64,000 nt of DNA from Zeugodacus cucurbitae (lineage: Eukaryota > Arthropoda > Insecta > Diptera > Tephritidae): NCBI RefSeq assembly GCF_028554725.1, contig NC_071668.1:42050501-42114500 (forward strand), read 5' to 3'. Below, piece after piece: positions 51,431-61,557 of the stretch; within the stretch, counting starts at the first letter, position 1; the number at the start of each line of letters is the position of its first letter. A program made the position numbers and the translations under genes. The notes below the pieces were generated by a model. That model saw nothing but the letters and a program-made list of their open reading frames with translations, was not told the origin of the DNA and did not search any database.

Positions 51431-51965
51431 CTAATTGTATTGTCTTATAGGTACAATGAAGACATTTTGACAGACTTCGTTGATTCTTGTATATATCAAC
51501 AGTAGAATATCAGACATAATCGACTACACTAGAGAAAACTAAGTACTTTTCGAAGAAGAAGATGCAGCAATATTCGAAAATTACGGATCAATATACCCTT
51601 ATCAATATTTGAAAACATAATAATAGAGAAATATAAAACTAATGAAGAAATAATGTTAATTCACAATTCAAATGTGGACTTTCAAATACAAATAATAGAA
51701 ACATTATTAAGACAATAAAAAAACGAAAATAACAGACCAAAAAGAGGCATTACTAAATTAGGTACAGTATGGAAATTAATTTCAGGTACACCAGACCATG
51801 ATGATTTTATGAAAATAACAAACAAAGTAAATGATCTAATCTAAAATAATAATAAACAATTTAGAAGGAGTATATTTAATAATTTTGAAGACAATGTAAT
51901 AATAGAAGATGTAAAATATGAAAATCCACAATATGAAAAAGCACTTAGGTATAAAATAAACAATA
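51431..51965 (+). pseudogene. env: Errantivirus env (F-like envelope protein) remnant
   Basis: Short frames downstream of integrase include a dibasic furin-like cleavage motif (RPKR near 51735-51750) directly followed by a hydrophobic/aromatic fusion-peptide-like stretch and a SGTPDHDDF block typical of insect errantivirus F-like envelope proteins. A tail block rich in acidic residues (near 51880-51965) resembles the cytoplasmic end. The N-terminal signal region is eroded and the middle is deleted, with stops in all frames. It is an inactive relic of a membrane-fusion protein. Confidence 0.6.
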
Positions 51966-52140
51966 GTTATGTATGTAAGAATGTAAGATGAAGTTCTATA
52001 TCTAGGCTTAAGACAATAACTGTATAAAAGAAAAATCAATAAAGAAATTCAGTTTAGTTTTACGAACTCACTAGAATCACGCTCATAACAATAAAAAATA
52101 TCCCACCCACATAACAATAAAAAATATTTTGTATACTATG
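51965..52140 (+). repeat. Putative gypsy 3' LTR (partial)
   Basis: After the env tail, AGTTATGTATGTAAGAATGT begins a block containing TGTATAAAAG (TATA-like) and ATCAATAAAG (polyadenylation-like). This arrangement fits an errantivirus LTR. I find no matching 5' LTR in the window, so the limits are guesses. Confidence 0.4.
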
Positions 52141-52195
52141 TATTTTGTATATATGTTTTTGTTATTCTAGTTGACTTTTTGCGAAAATATGTAAT

Positions 52196-52266
52196 AAAAT
52201 TACATAAATAAATTGCGAGAGTATAAAATGTTCTGTTACACCCGAACTTAGCCCTTCCTTACTGGT
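52196..52266 (+). mobile_element. DINE-1-like 3' terminal fragment, copy 10
   Basis: TTGCGAGAGTATAAAATG, the hairpin (TTCTG/CCGAA, now mismatched) and the tail CCCTTCCTTACTGGTT; no body. Confidence 0.75.
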
Positions 52267-52578
52267 TCGTTTTTTAATTGGGTTGCTGGATGATAAAAAA
52301 ATGAATCAGGTTGCTAATAGACAGTGACTTATGTCATATAAACCTGGCGAAACACCATTAAATTAAGAAGAAAATGTAGATTATATCCATATTTTAACTA
52401 ATAAATATATTTTGTAACTATAATCCTGTAATTAATAATTATTTCAAAACCCCTTTTTTCGAACTTCGAATTCAAATATTTAAATTTTGGACGCTAATCT
52501 CTCGGAACACATTAGTTTGGTCCGATTTACAGAATTGATTGAAACAAAACCTTGTTTTTTTCGCTCCAAATTGATATA
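52267..52578. other. AT-rich spacer
   Basis: Nothing recognisable. Confidence 0.4.
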
Positions 52579-53143
52579 CAGTGGAACTTCTCTAACTCGA
52601 ATCACCATAATTCACAAAAAAACTTCAAGTTAGAGAGACTTCGAGTTATAGAAATTTTCAGTAAAACATGAATTTTTCAAAAAGCTGTTAAATATAGATT
52701 TACCCACAGTTTTAGTTATTTACTTCGCAAAAAGTTTTATTTAAATACAATAACACATGTTTTCTATAATTTTGTTTGTTGCACTTTGCTATTGTTTGGC
52801 TTTTGACGTCTGTATCTCATGCCTTTGTTACACGATTTATGAAATCTATAAGTGTAGTATCATTTTTGTTTTTCACCTCCATATAGAGACTCCTTTAAAA
52901 TTTTCCCTTGATAGTAAACGTTATAATTTTGTATTATGGCCTGGTCGAAAAGTTCGATTTATGGAAGGAAATTTGTAAGAAATTTGACTCCTATTGCCAC
53001 ATAAAGAGTTCGAGTTATGGAGATCTTCGAGTTATAGAAGTTCAAGTTATGGAAGGAAATTTGTATGAAATTTGATTTGTAAACACTATTGCCAATTCAA
53101 AAGTTCGAGTTATGGAGATCTTCGAGTTATGGAAGTTCCACTG
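52579..53143. mobile_element. pogo/Tigger-type MITE with CAGTGGAACTTC termini
   Basis: The left end CAGTGGAACTTCTCTAACTC and the right end (GAGTTATGGAAGTTCCACTG) are inverted. CAGTGGAAC(C/T) ends are typical of pogo-group Tc1/mariner elements. The right side carries two related units (about 95 bp) of TTCGAGTTATGGAGATCTTC type (53008-53050 and 53103-53143). Left flank TA is present; the right flank is AA, so the TA duplication has decayed. 565 bp, non-coding. Confidence 0.8.
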
Positions 53144-53734
53144 AATATATATTTGGTTCCACAAAGCCGTGAGAAAGAAAATTACCTGTGTTTTAATTTG
53201 AGATACACCGATTCTACCCCTGTTATTATCCCTTTCAATGTTTATTATCGCTGTAACTTAATTAGAAATGTGTATTTCCATTTTGCCTATTATTTATACC
53301 AATACTCTTTTATATTTATACCAGTTGGAAATTCAGTTATGCTATGACAACATTGTTACCAGTAGTATGAAATCTGTTTCCATTCAATGTCTCAATCCTT
53401 TCTTGGTTCTATTTTTCTTATAATTTTTTTAAACTCTTCATTAGACTTTTTAACACAATTCTTTATTATAAAATCTATAATTTATGTTGTTATACGAATA
53501 GTATTTTAAAAAGTTTTTTCTCTTGGGCTAAATTTTTATTTTCTTTGTCGGCTTTAAATAATCTCAAATGTTCATTCAAAGTTCCATGATGCCGTTCTTT
53601 TATGTCTGAGCTTACTGTCTTTAGATATTCTATAGCAGTATGCTTTTGAATATCCTGTTTCTTAAAAAAAAGGACCCACTGTGTTTAGATCTGATTTTTA
53701 ATCACTCTTATGCGAGTTTTTCATTATACTCTCT
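53144..53734. other. Unclassified; weak minus-strand coding trace
   Basis: On the minus strand around 53650-53510 a run reads KHTAIEYLKTVSSDIKERHH, with basic/acidic helical character but no family I recognise. Otherwise AT-rich. Confidence 0.3.
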
Positions 53735-53940
53735 ATGAAATACAAAATAGAAATAGAATAATACATAAAGATAATATTAAGGTCTACTTTTATTATCTTA
53801 TAGGTAAATTGTTCTATACGATAGGTCTCGAGTCCGGATTTCATTAAATATTAATGGAAGAAAATGATATTGAAAAACCTGCATTTGCAGTGAATATTGA
53901 AAAATACAAATATTTGAGAATGCTATTTGGGTTAAATCAG
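53735..53940 (+). pseudogene. pol: Gypsy element B: integrase-tail scrap joined to RT
   Basis: 53735-53808 matches the integrase end of element A (51388-51455). It is followed directly by RT sequence (GLESGFH near 53825, MEENDIEKPAFAVN) and LFGLNQ. This junction of pol 3' end to RT start is not a normal order and implies rearrangement. The RT is cut at 53940 by a DINE-1-like copy. Confidence 0.7.
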
Positions 53941-54346
53941 GGTGAAGAGGCCAAATCGCTTCACAACCACGCCTACTTCCTATATACCAGAACTTTGAAG
54001 ACAATCTGAATCGTTTACTTTACAATATATAAAGTAAGTACTAGTGAAGATATTGGTACAGAACTGTGCACAAATACTATGTTAATAGTGTGGCAGCCCC
54101 ATTCTAAAAATCGCCGAAATCGGACCATAGGTTTTTAAGGCCCCATATATCGAATACGAGGACCTCGGTGCTTCTAACCTAATATTAGGGTTTCCAACTT
54201 TCAATGGACTTTATACAATATATATGACGAATATGTGAGTCAAATTGTGTATTATATAATATAAATAAAGTTAAATAAATAAATTGCGAGAGTATTAAAT
54301 GTTCGGTTACACCCGAACTTAGCCCTTCCTTACTTGTTTTAAATCT
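53941..54346 (+). mobile_element. DINE-1-like Helentron, copy 11, 3' half
   Basis: Body blocks (CACAACCACGCCTACTTCCT, GGTTTTTAAGGCCCCATATA) lead to a complete 3' end: TTGCGAGAGTATTAAATG, hairpin, CCCTTCCTTACTTGTTTT. It is highly similar to copies 9 and 12, so these three are from one young subfamily. Confidence 0.82.
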
Positions 54347-54371
54347 AACTTTTGTATGGGAGGTGGACATT
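54347..54371. other. Short junction sequence
   Basis: CTTTTGTATGGGAGGTGGAC resembles an internal DINE-1-like block, left between copy 11 and the piggyBac fragment. Confidence 0.45.
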
Positions 54372-55141
54372 TCCCATATTTTCCTTATAGGAGCGAATTT
54401 GTCCTTTACTAGTTGAATGCGTACAGACTTATCGTCGAACCGTAAGCAAGCCATTAGGAACTTGATTCTGGCTTTTGTGGTTACGCTTATGTACTGGGTT
54501 CCACTGTATGACCGATCGAATAATTCATCAGCAGATAAATGCTGATTCTTTCTAACAGCCGTCGTTACCAGTACTCCTAAAAGAGCGTTTATTTCCGTTT
54601 CAGAAGTGATCCGTCTTTGTGTCATATCTGCATCTCCAATCACGGTTGATTGCCGTTGAATTATTTATTGGTTTGTCCACTGCACGATTTCGCTAATAAT
54701 ATCCTTTATGATAAACATTTGGAAGCATTCTAGTGGGTCAGTTATGTTTTTGCATTCACGCGCTGGACCTCGATTTTGATGTATGATGTTCAAACCATAT
54801 CGATGTGTTTTACCTTTTACCGATGACCATTTATGGCCGTTTTTGCCACACAGTATTACTTTAGAGCATGATATAATATTAGAATTTGATTTTAAAATAT
54901 TAAGGGGAACGTCGTCTTCATCCACCTTGGTTTCTTGATCTGAACAGCTTGAATTATGAGCATAGTCGCATTGATCCACACTAGTTTCTTCACCTGACGA
55001 GTTTGTATTTTGAGTGCATTCGTCTTGATCCACTTCAGTGTCAATATTTAGTTCACTAGTTTCGCTTTCCAACTTATCGTCATCGATTAAGGAGAGAAAC
55101 TTCTCGATTTTCTCATCATTTAACGGTAGCTTAGTAGTCAT
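54372..55141 (-). pseudogene. piggyBac-type transposase, N-terminal half
   Basis: ATG at 55141 opens an acidic N-terminus (many D/E; EVDQDECTQNTNSS). Then come KNGHKWSSVKGK, RGPARECKNITDPLECFQMF and DIISEIVQWTNQ, the DDE_Tnp_1_7 (piggyBac) entry blocks. An in-frame TAA stop lies at 54665-54667, after which the same frame continues with ITSETEINALLGVLV, FDRSYSG and LRFDDKSVR...DKFAPIRKIWE. The three catalytic Asp of the core lie mostly beyond the truncation at 54372. Related to PGBD-like proteins. Non-functional. Confidence 0.85.
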
Positions 55142-55249
55142 GTCACACGAAATAAACCCCTAATCGATCAAGAAAATAATACAACAAAAACCTGAAAGTT
55201 ACATAAACGTTATCCTTCGTCAATTTGACTACGCCATAAAACATAACCG
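55142..55249. other. Upstream flank of the piggyBac gene
   Basis: About 108 bp of AT-rich sequence between the transposase start and DINE-1-like copy 12; it may include the 5' part of that element, but no TIR with TTAA is visible. Confidence 0.35.
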
Positions 55250-55646
55250 AAAGGAAGGGCTAAGTTCGGGTGTAACTGAACATTTTATACTCTCGCAATT
55301 TATTTATTTAACTCTATTTAATACACAATTGACCCACGTATTCGTCATATATATTGTATAAAGTCCATTGAAAGTTGGAAACCATAATATTAGGTTAGAA
55401 GCACCGAAGTCCTCGTGTTCGATATATGGGGCCTTAAAAACCTATGGTCCGATTTCGGCGATTTTTAGAATGGTGCTGCCACACTATTAACATAGTATTT
55501 GTGCAAAGTTCTGCACCGATATCTTCACTAGTGCTTACTTTATATATTGTAAAGTAAACGATTCAGATTGTCTTCAAAGTTCTGGTATATAGGAAGTAGG
55601 CGTGGTTGTGAAGCGATTTGGCCTATTTTCACAACATATCATTGGG
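55250..55646 (-). mobile_element. DINE-1-like Helentron, copy 12, 3' half, cut by RTE E
   Basis: GGAAGGGCTAAGTTCGGGTG, hairpin, and TTTTATACTCTCGCAA open the copy. The body runs to ACAACATATCATTGGG at 55646, where RTE copy E starts. Copy 9 continues past this point (50655), confirming truncation. Confidence 0.82.
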
Positions 55647-55889
55647 GGATGGAGTCATATGTAGAAGTTCACGTAAGTGAGGAAAGTTTCTGACTGTCAT
55701 TCACTTGGGAGTGGCCAGGAACGATTCTTTTACATGTGGCTCATGCAGCTCACGACTTCCGGTCTTAGACCAAGTATCCTCTGGGTAGCCAACAGACATC
55801 CGTTTGGAGGCGAGCTAAAGTGAGAAGGCGAAACCCGCTTATGCGGTTGTGCGTAGGGTTTGGGACCCACCACATAAAAACAGCCCCCA

Positions 55890-56942
55890 ATGAAAAAGAA
55901 AAAACAGCCTCGGATGAGAGACCCCAATTTTGATGACGACCACTGCAAACGTTTAAAGGACTATGAAATAAGGGCATGCACCTGGAATGTCCGGACCCTT
56001 AATTGGGAAGGTGCCTCTGCCCAGCTGGTTGATGTCCTCGTAAGATTAAAGGCTGACATCACCGCAATCCAAGAAATGCGATGGACGGGACAAGGACGGA
56101 AGAAGGTGGGTCCTTGTGACATCTACTACAGCGGCCATATAAAGGAGCACAAATTCGGTGTGGGGTTTGTGGTGGGAGAGAGACTCCGTCGTCGAGTCCT
56201 GGCATTCACTCCGGTGGATGAACGTCTAGCCACAATCCGCATCAAAGCGAGGTTCTTCAACATATCGCTGATTTGCGCCCACGCCCCGACGGAAGAGAAG
56301 GACGAAGTGATCAAAGATACCTTCTATGAGCGCCTAGAATGTACCTATGAGCGCTGCCCCCGCCACGATGTCAAAATCGTGCTTGGCGATTTCAACGCTA
56401 GGGTGGGTAAAGAAGGTGTCTTTGGCACAACAGTCGGAAAATTCAGCCTCCATGACGAAACATCACCAAACGGTCTGAGGCTGATCGACTTCGCCGGGGC
56501 CCGAAATATGGTCGTCTGTACTACTAGATTCCAGCATAAGAAAATCCATCAAGCTACTTGGCTGTCCCCGGATCGAATCACTCGCAACCAGATCGATCAT
56601 GTTGTGATAGATGGACGACATGTCTCCAGTGTTTTTGATGTGCGTACGCTTCGTGGTCCCAACATCGACTCGGACCACTATCTTGTAGCAGCTAAGATAC
56701 GCACCCGCCTCTGTGTAGAAAAGCGTACACGTCAACAAACACAAGGCAGGTTCGACATCGAGAAGCTGCAATCACAACCGACAGCCGAACGATTTTCTAC
56801 TCGACTTGCACTCCTGCTCTCTAAGAGCACTCATCAGCATCTCGGTATAAGGGAGCTGTGGGACGGCATATCAAACTCCTTACGTACAGCTGCAACCGAA
56901 ACCATTGGTTTTCGGAAAAGTCAAAAAAAACAGCTGGTATGA
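55890..56942 (+). pseudogene. RTE E endonuclease
   Basis: A 350-codon frame holds the whole endonuclease: CTWNVRTLN, AIQEMRWTGQGRKK, VLGDFNARVG, NQIDHVVIDGRHVSSV and NIDSDHYLVAAKIR. All catalytic residues remain. It ends at FRKSQKKQLV because of an indel in an A8 run (56926-56933); the RT linker (NSWYDEDCRLAVE) follows in another frame. Confidence 0.9.
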
Positions 56943-58882
56943 TGAGGATTGTCGCCTCGCAGTGGAGAGAAAACAGACTGCCTACCTCGCAATGTTGCGA
57001 TCGACCGCAACACGAGCGGGATGGGAAAGATACCGAGAGCTGAAGAGGGAAGCGAGACGCATTTGCAGACAAAAAAAAGAAACAAGCCGAAATGCGTGAG
57101 TATGAAGAGCTTGACAAGCTGGCCGACAGGGGTAATGCTCGAAAATTTTACGAAAAGATCCGGCGACTAACTGAAGGTTTCAAGACCGGAGCGCACTCCT
57201 GTAGGACCCCCAGAGGTGATCTAGTTATTGATGACCAGAGTATACTGAGTTTGTGGAGGGAACACTTCTCCAGCCTGCTGAATGGCAGTGAAAGTACAAC
57301 ACCAGGAGATGGCGAACCCGATTCCCCAATCGACGACGATGGAGCAGATGTTCCATTGCCCGACCATGAAGAAATTCGAATAGCAATTACCCGCTTGAAG
57401 AACAATAAGGCGGCGGGTGCCGATGGATTACCGGCCGAGCTATTCAAATACGGCGGCGAAGAGCTGATAAGGTGCTTGCATCAGCTTCTTTGCAGAATAT
57501 GGTCGGAAGAAAGCATGCCTGACGATTGGAATCTCAGTGTACTCTGCCCAATACACAAAAAGGGATACCCCACAATTTGCGCCAATTACCGTGGGATAAG
57601 CCTCCTCAACATCGCGTATAAGGTTCTGTCGAGCGTATTGTGTGAAAGACTAAAGCCCAACGTCAACAAACTGATTGGACCTTATCAGTGTGGCTTTAGA
57701 CCTGGAAAATCAACAACGGACCAGATATTCACCATGCGCCAAATTTTGGAGAAGACCCGTGAAAATAGGATCGACACACACCATCTCTTTGTCTACTTTA
57801 AAGCTGCTTTCGACAGCACGAAAAGGAGCTGCCTTTATGCCGCGATGTCTGAATTTGGTATCCCCGCAAAACTAATACGGCTGTGTAAGCTGACGTTGAG
57901 CAACACCAAAAGCTCTGTCAGGATCGGGAAGGACCTCTCCGAGCCGTTCGATACCAGACGAGGTTTCAGACAAGGTGACTCACTCTCGTGTGATTTCTTT
58001 AACCTGATGCTGGAGAAAATAATACGAGCTGCAGAGCTAAACAGAGAAGGTACAATCTTCTATAAGAGTGTACAGCTACTGGCGTACGCCGATGATATCG
58101 ATATCATTGGAAACAACACCCACGCCGTTAGTTCTGCTTTCTCCAGACTGGATAAGGAAGCGAAACTTATGGGTCTGGTGGTGAACGAGGACAAGACGAA
58201 ATATCTCCTGTCGTCAAACAAACAGTCAGCGCATTCGCGTCTTGGCTCCCACGTCACTGTTGACAGTCATAACTTTGAAGTTGTAGATAATTTCGTCTAC
58301 CTGGGAACCATCATTAACAGCAATAACAATGTCAGCCTGGAAATCCAACGCAGAATCACTCTTGCCAACAGGTGCTACTATGGACTAAGTAGGCAATTGA
58401 AAAGTAAAGTCCTCTCTCGACGAACAAAAACCAAACTCTACAAGTCTCTCATCATTCCCGTCCTACTATATGGTGCAGAAGCGTGGACGATGTCAACTTC
58501 CGATGAGACGGCACTAGGAGTTTTCGAGAGAAAGGTTTTGCGGAAGATTTATGGTCCCTTAAGAATTGGCAACGGCGAATACCGCAGACGATGGAACGAT
58601 GAGCTGTATGTGTTATTCGACGACATAGACATAGTCCAGCGAATAAAAAAACAGCGGCTACGCTGGCTAGGACATGTTGTTCGAATGGATGAAGGTGCTC
58701 CAGCTCTGAAAGTATTCGATGCAGTACCCGCTGGTGGAAGCAGAGGAAGAGGGAGACCTCCACTCCGATGGAAGGACCAGGTGGAGAGGGACCTGGCTTC
58801 GCTTGGAATAACCAATTGGCGCCAAACTGCCAGAAGGAGAGATGCGTGGCGCGCTGTTTTGGACTCGGCTATAACCGCGTAA
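56943..58882 (+). pseudogene. RTE E linker and reverse transcriptase
   Basis: The linker (56943-57090) precedes a second indel in an A-rich run near 57069-57085. From 57092 a 596-codon frame reads EEIRIAITRLKNNKAAGADG, NYRGISLLNIAYKVL, LFVYFKAAFDSTK (motif A Asp is Tyr here), RRGFRQGDSLSCDFFN, LAYADDIDIIGNN, RLRWLGHVVRMDEG and GRGRPPLRWKDQV. Motif A change D to Y would by itself prevent polymerisation. Confidence 0.9.
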
Positions 58883-58912
58883 GCGGTGTCTACGCCAGTC
58901 AAGAAGAAAGAA

Positions 58913-59925
58913 GTATGGGCATTAAAAACGATACGACATGATCTTTATGCAGTAAAGGACTTGGAAACCCATGCGGATCACCAGCCATTGGCATTCGCAA
59001 TGACTGAAATCCAAACGTAAAACTTAAAAAATATAGTTTAAAAAAACTAAAAAACACACTTTTAAACCACATCAAACTAAAAAATTTAAAATAATTCTTA
59101 ATATATGCTGACAAAAGTAATTAACGAAAAATATTAGTATTTTGGGTTAAAAATCGTGGGTTCCTCAATATAATAAAAATATAGTACTAAGCACCCACGC
59201 TTTTTAACCAAAAATACAAATATTTTTCGTTAATTATTATTAAAAATAGTTTATAAACCGGGGGAACAAATGTAGTTGCTGACGCACTGTCAAGACAAAT
59301 TTTAAATAATTTAACTAGTTCAGGTGAACTAAATCACTCAAGCAATTCAATAATATAAACCCAAAGTTCCGCGGAAAGCAGCGATGAATACCAATTTCAT
59401 GAAACAAAAAAGCTTTTAAATCTCTTCAAGCAAAAAATAGTAATCGATAATGGCGTAAAAATATCTGTCTTAGAGTCTGTTTTTTATTTTACCAGAAAAT
59501 ATAGTTGGTATTTTAAAATAATATATAAATCCAAAAGTAGTTACTGGAATATTCTGCACACCTGATGTGCTGAACGCAATAAAAAATATTAAAAAAAAAG
59601 CATTAACGACAATCAAATTTTTATATACCAAACATTTCCCGAAAGATAATTGAACAAACGCATAACAGAGCGCATAGAAATTATAGGGAAAATTTGGCAC
59701 AAATAAGGCAAACAATATGTAGCACATATAACACAACTAAATATGAAATGCACCCAAAACAAATTCTAATAGGGGTAGCACCTGTACTACAAAAAGAAGG
59801 AGAAAAATTTCACATCAAATTTTTAATGTAACATATATTTAAGGTAAATCAAACTTAGAAGAGAAATTTTTAGAACTATTACAGTAATTCCTAGATGTAA
59901 AAAGTATAGTTATCGACAATATCCT
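58913..59925 (+). pseudogene. pol: Gypsy element B: RNase H end and integrase start, with foldback
   Basis: ALKTIRHDLYAVKDLETHAD and HQPLAFAMTEIQT match 46686-46800. A foldback insert of about 200 bp follows. The sequence resumes with KPGGTNVVADALSRQ (end of RNase H), then a spacer. Around 59640-59760 NRAHRNYRENLAQIRQT and a KYEMHPKQILIG block are the H2C2-like zinc-binding region of integrase, with the cysteine pair eroded. VKSIVIDN near 59900 is the last recognisable piece. Full of stops. Confidence 0.75.
59118..59235. repeat. Foldback/inverted repeat with about 43-bp arms
   Basis: TAATTAACGAAAAATATTAG...AAATCGTGGG (59118-59160) is mirrored by CCCACGCTTTTTAACC...TTCGTTAATTA (59194-59235), spacer about 33 bp. 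Only the first arm is present in element A (46880-46919). Confidence 0.85.
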
Positions 59926-60038
59926 TAACCTTCCTATACCCGCGCACATGTCTGTGAGACCGACGAAACAATTTTTCGTAAATATTTTTTTTCCAAGAAC
60001 TTTGACAGCTCGCGCGTTCTGCTAGCTGCATGATTTGG
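59926..60038. other. Spacer before the hAT end
   Basis: AT-rich with no feature noticed. Confidence 0.4.
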
Positions 60039-60219
60039 CAGGGCCGTCTTAAACCATGCTGGGGCCCTTGGGCACACAAGAATTCGGGGCCCTTTTTGAA
60101 AGTAAAAAAAACGACTTATACTAAATTTTTTTTACATTTAATAAAGGTAATCAAATACAGTAAGATATACATAAATGTCATTAATGATGATGCGTGTAGG
60201 TGTGTGTTTGATTACAATA

Positions 60220-60700
60220 TTAAGGTAACGATTTCTTTCGGAATTTCTGTTGAGCAAAATCCTCTTTTATATCTTTAAAGTCAATTTTTTGAAGGATATC
60301 ACTTTCTATGCACATAATTGACAAACTACTCAGTCGTTCTTGTAACATTGTTGTTCGCAATTCATTTTTTATTCTCTTAAGCTGCGAAAATGACCGCTCT
60401 CCACTACAATTGGTAACCCTAAGACAAAGGAATATTCTAGTAGCAATTTCTACGTTTGGAAAAGTTTCTTCCAATTTATCTGATTTTATTAGGTTATGTA
60501 AGTTTGAGATATTTAAATCCGCTGATTGCTTTGCTTTGTTTTTTAAATATTGGCTTAAATGAAAACATTCTGTTTTGAGCTCATCTGCATTAATGTCTTC
60601 ATGATAAAATTCTGAAAATTCTTTGCATTTCTTGATCAACTCGCCAGATTCAATTGTTGTTAACTGACAAAGAAAACTAAATCGACTATAAATTTATTGG
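60220..60700 (-). pseudogene. hAT transposase C-terminal dimerisation domain
   Basis: The frame encodes FPNVEIATRIFLCLRVTNCS then GERSFSQLKRIKNELRTTML and QERLSSLSIMCIES, the classic hAT C-terminal domain with the catalytic Glu region (ERSFSxLKRIK). Upstream (to about 60700) LTTIESGELIKKCKEF continues the protein. A frameshift near 60640-60700 breaks it. It is similar in type to the hAT at 38043-40463 but clearly a different family. Confidence 0.85.
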
Positions 60701-60785
60701 TATGTTGCCGAACGTTTTTTTAAATGTGTATTTAATGTGTCAATTATGGGAATGGAAGTATCTACACGAAACTTATCCTTGCATC

Positions 60786-61397
60786 TCAACTGTGCAGTCT
60801 CTCATGATCATTCAAAAAAGTGATGCTTGTGCTGCGATTTCTTTTTCTTTCAAATGTATCTTTGTAGTCAGCAAATGGATTTTTTTCTTTAGCAGCCGTT
60901 TCGTACTGATCAAAATTATTGCGTGCCGTATTGACGTAACTGATCAGAGATTCATAAAGTTTCGTTACTACGTCCATGGTCAGGGTGATATTCTCTAAAC
61001 TTAGGCTTGTTTTATTCAAAATTCAAAAGATCATTCCATATTTCCGTTAGAAGAGCAGTCTCAAATTTTCCCATTTTTTTCTAGGCCTTGGGCTTCCTTT
61101 CTAGTGTCTCCTGGTTGATTGGAGTCACTGACTATTGAAGACAATGCTTCAGAAATATTTAAATAACCATTTTGCAAAGCATTAATAGCTTTGGCATGTG
61201 CAGGCCATCTAGTTTCCGAAAGAGATTTTAGGACTCTATTTGCTCCTAAATGCTCTGTCAAAATTTTCCAACGTTTTGTCGAAGCTGAGAAAAAATTTAA
61301 CAATTTTTGTACAAATTGAAAGAATGATACCGCTTCAGTAACACACTCAACAGCCTGAACACCCACTAAATTTAGCGAATGTGCCGCACATGGAACG
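60786..61397 (-). pseudogene. hAT transposase central part
   Basis: Two frames (61366-61061 and 61019-60786) read VPCAAHSLNLVGVQAVECV, KRWKILTEHLG, LKSLSETRWPAHAKAI and LTMDVVTKLYESLISYV. CAAHSLNL and TRWPAHAKA are conserved blocks of hAT RNase H-like cores. The first two catalytic Asp would lie further upstream, beyond the Jockey insertion at 61398. Confidence 0.85.
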
Positions 61398-61557
61398 TTT
61401 TTTTTTTTTTATACTTTATTTATTGAATCTGCTTTGTTTAAAGCCTAACAATAAGTAATAAAATCTTAAATCTATTTACTACTAAAAAAGCTCAGGAATG
61501 TGGTTGAGCTGTTTTGGTAGAACGGTGCTCTCTAATAGGCTGGTAGATCTCTCCTTT

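Larger units (their letters stand above)
32739..52140 (+). mobile_element. Errantivirus-like Ty3/gypsy element A, torn by nested insertions
   Basis: Plus-strand pieces in the expected order: leader (32739-33220), gag (33230-33840), protease (about 34060-34367), RT start (42034-42467), RT end (46126-46685), RNase H piece (46686-46800), integrase C-terminus (51269-51430), env (51430-51965) and a putative LTR. Intervals hold a hAT element, a MITE, and three DINE-1-like elements with their own inserts. The gag/RT motifs resemble the 17.6/297 branch. All genes carry stops or deletions. The 5' LTR is not seen, and most of integrase is missing. Confidence 0.8.
55647..58912 (+). mobile_element. RTE retrotransposon, copy E, nearly full length
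   Basis: The 5' end GGGGATGGAGTCATATG and a GTCTACGCCAGTCAAGAAGA 3' end are present. On the left is DINE-1-like copy 12, on the right a gypsy RNase H fragment, with no TSD, so flanking DNA was lost or rearranged after insertion. Coding sequence is complete except for two frameshifts. Confidence 0.9.

Noticed and set aside
52579..53143. Host gene with conserved TTCGAGTTATGG promoter boxes
   Set aside because: The boxes are subterminal repeats of a pogo-type MITE bounded by inverted CAGTGGAAC ends.
46686..58912. One large tandem segmental duplication covering RTE D and RTE E with flanking gypsy RNase H
   Set aside because: The RNase H fragment precedes D but follows E, and the two RTE copies have different flanks and truncations; independent insertions explain the layout better.
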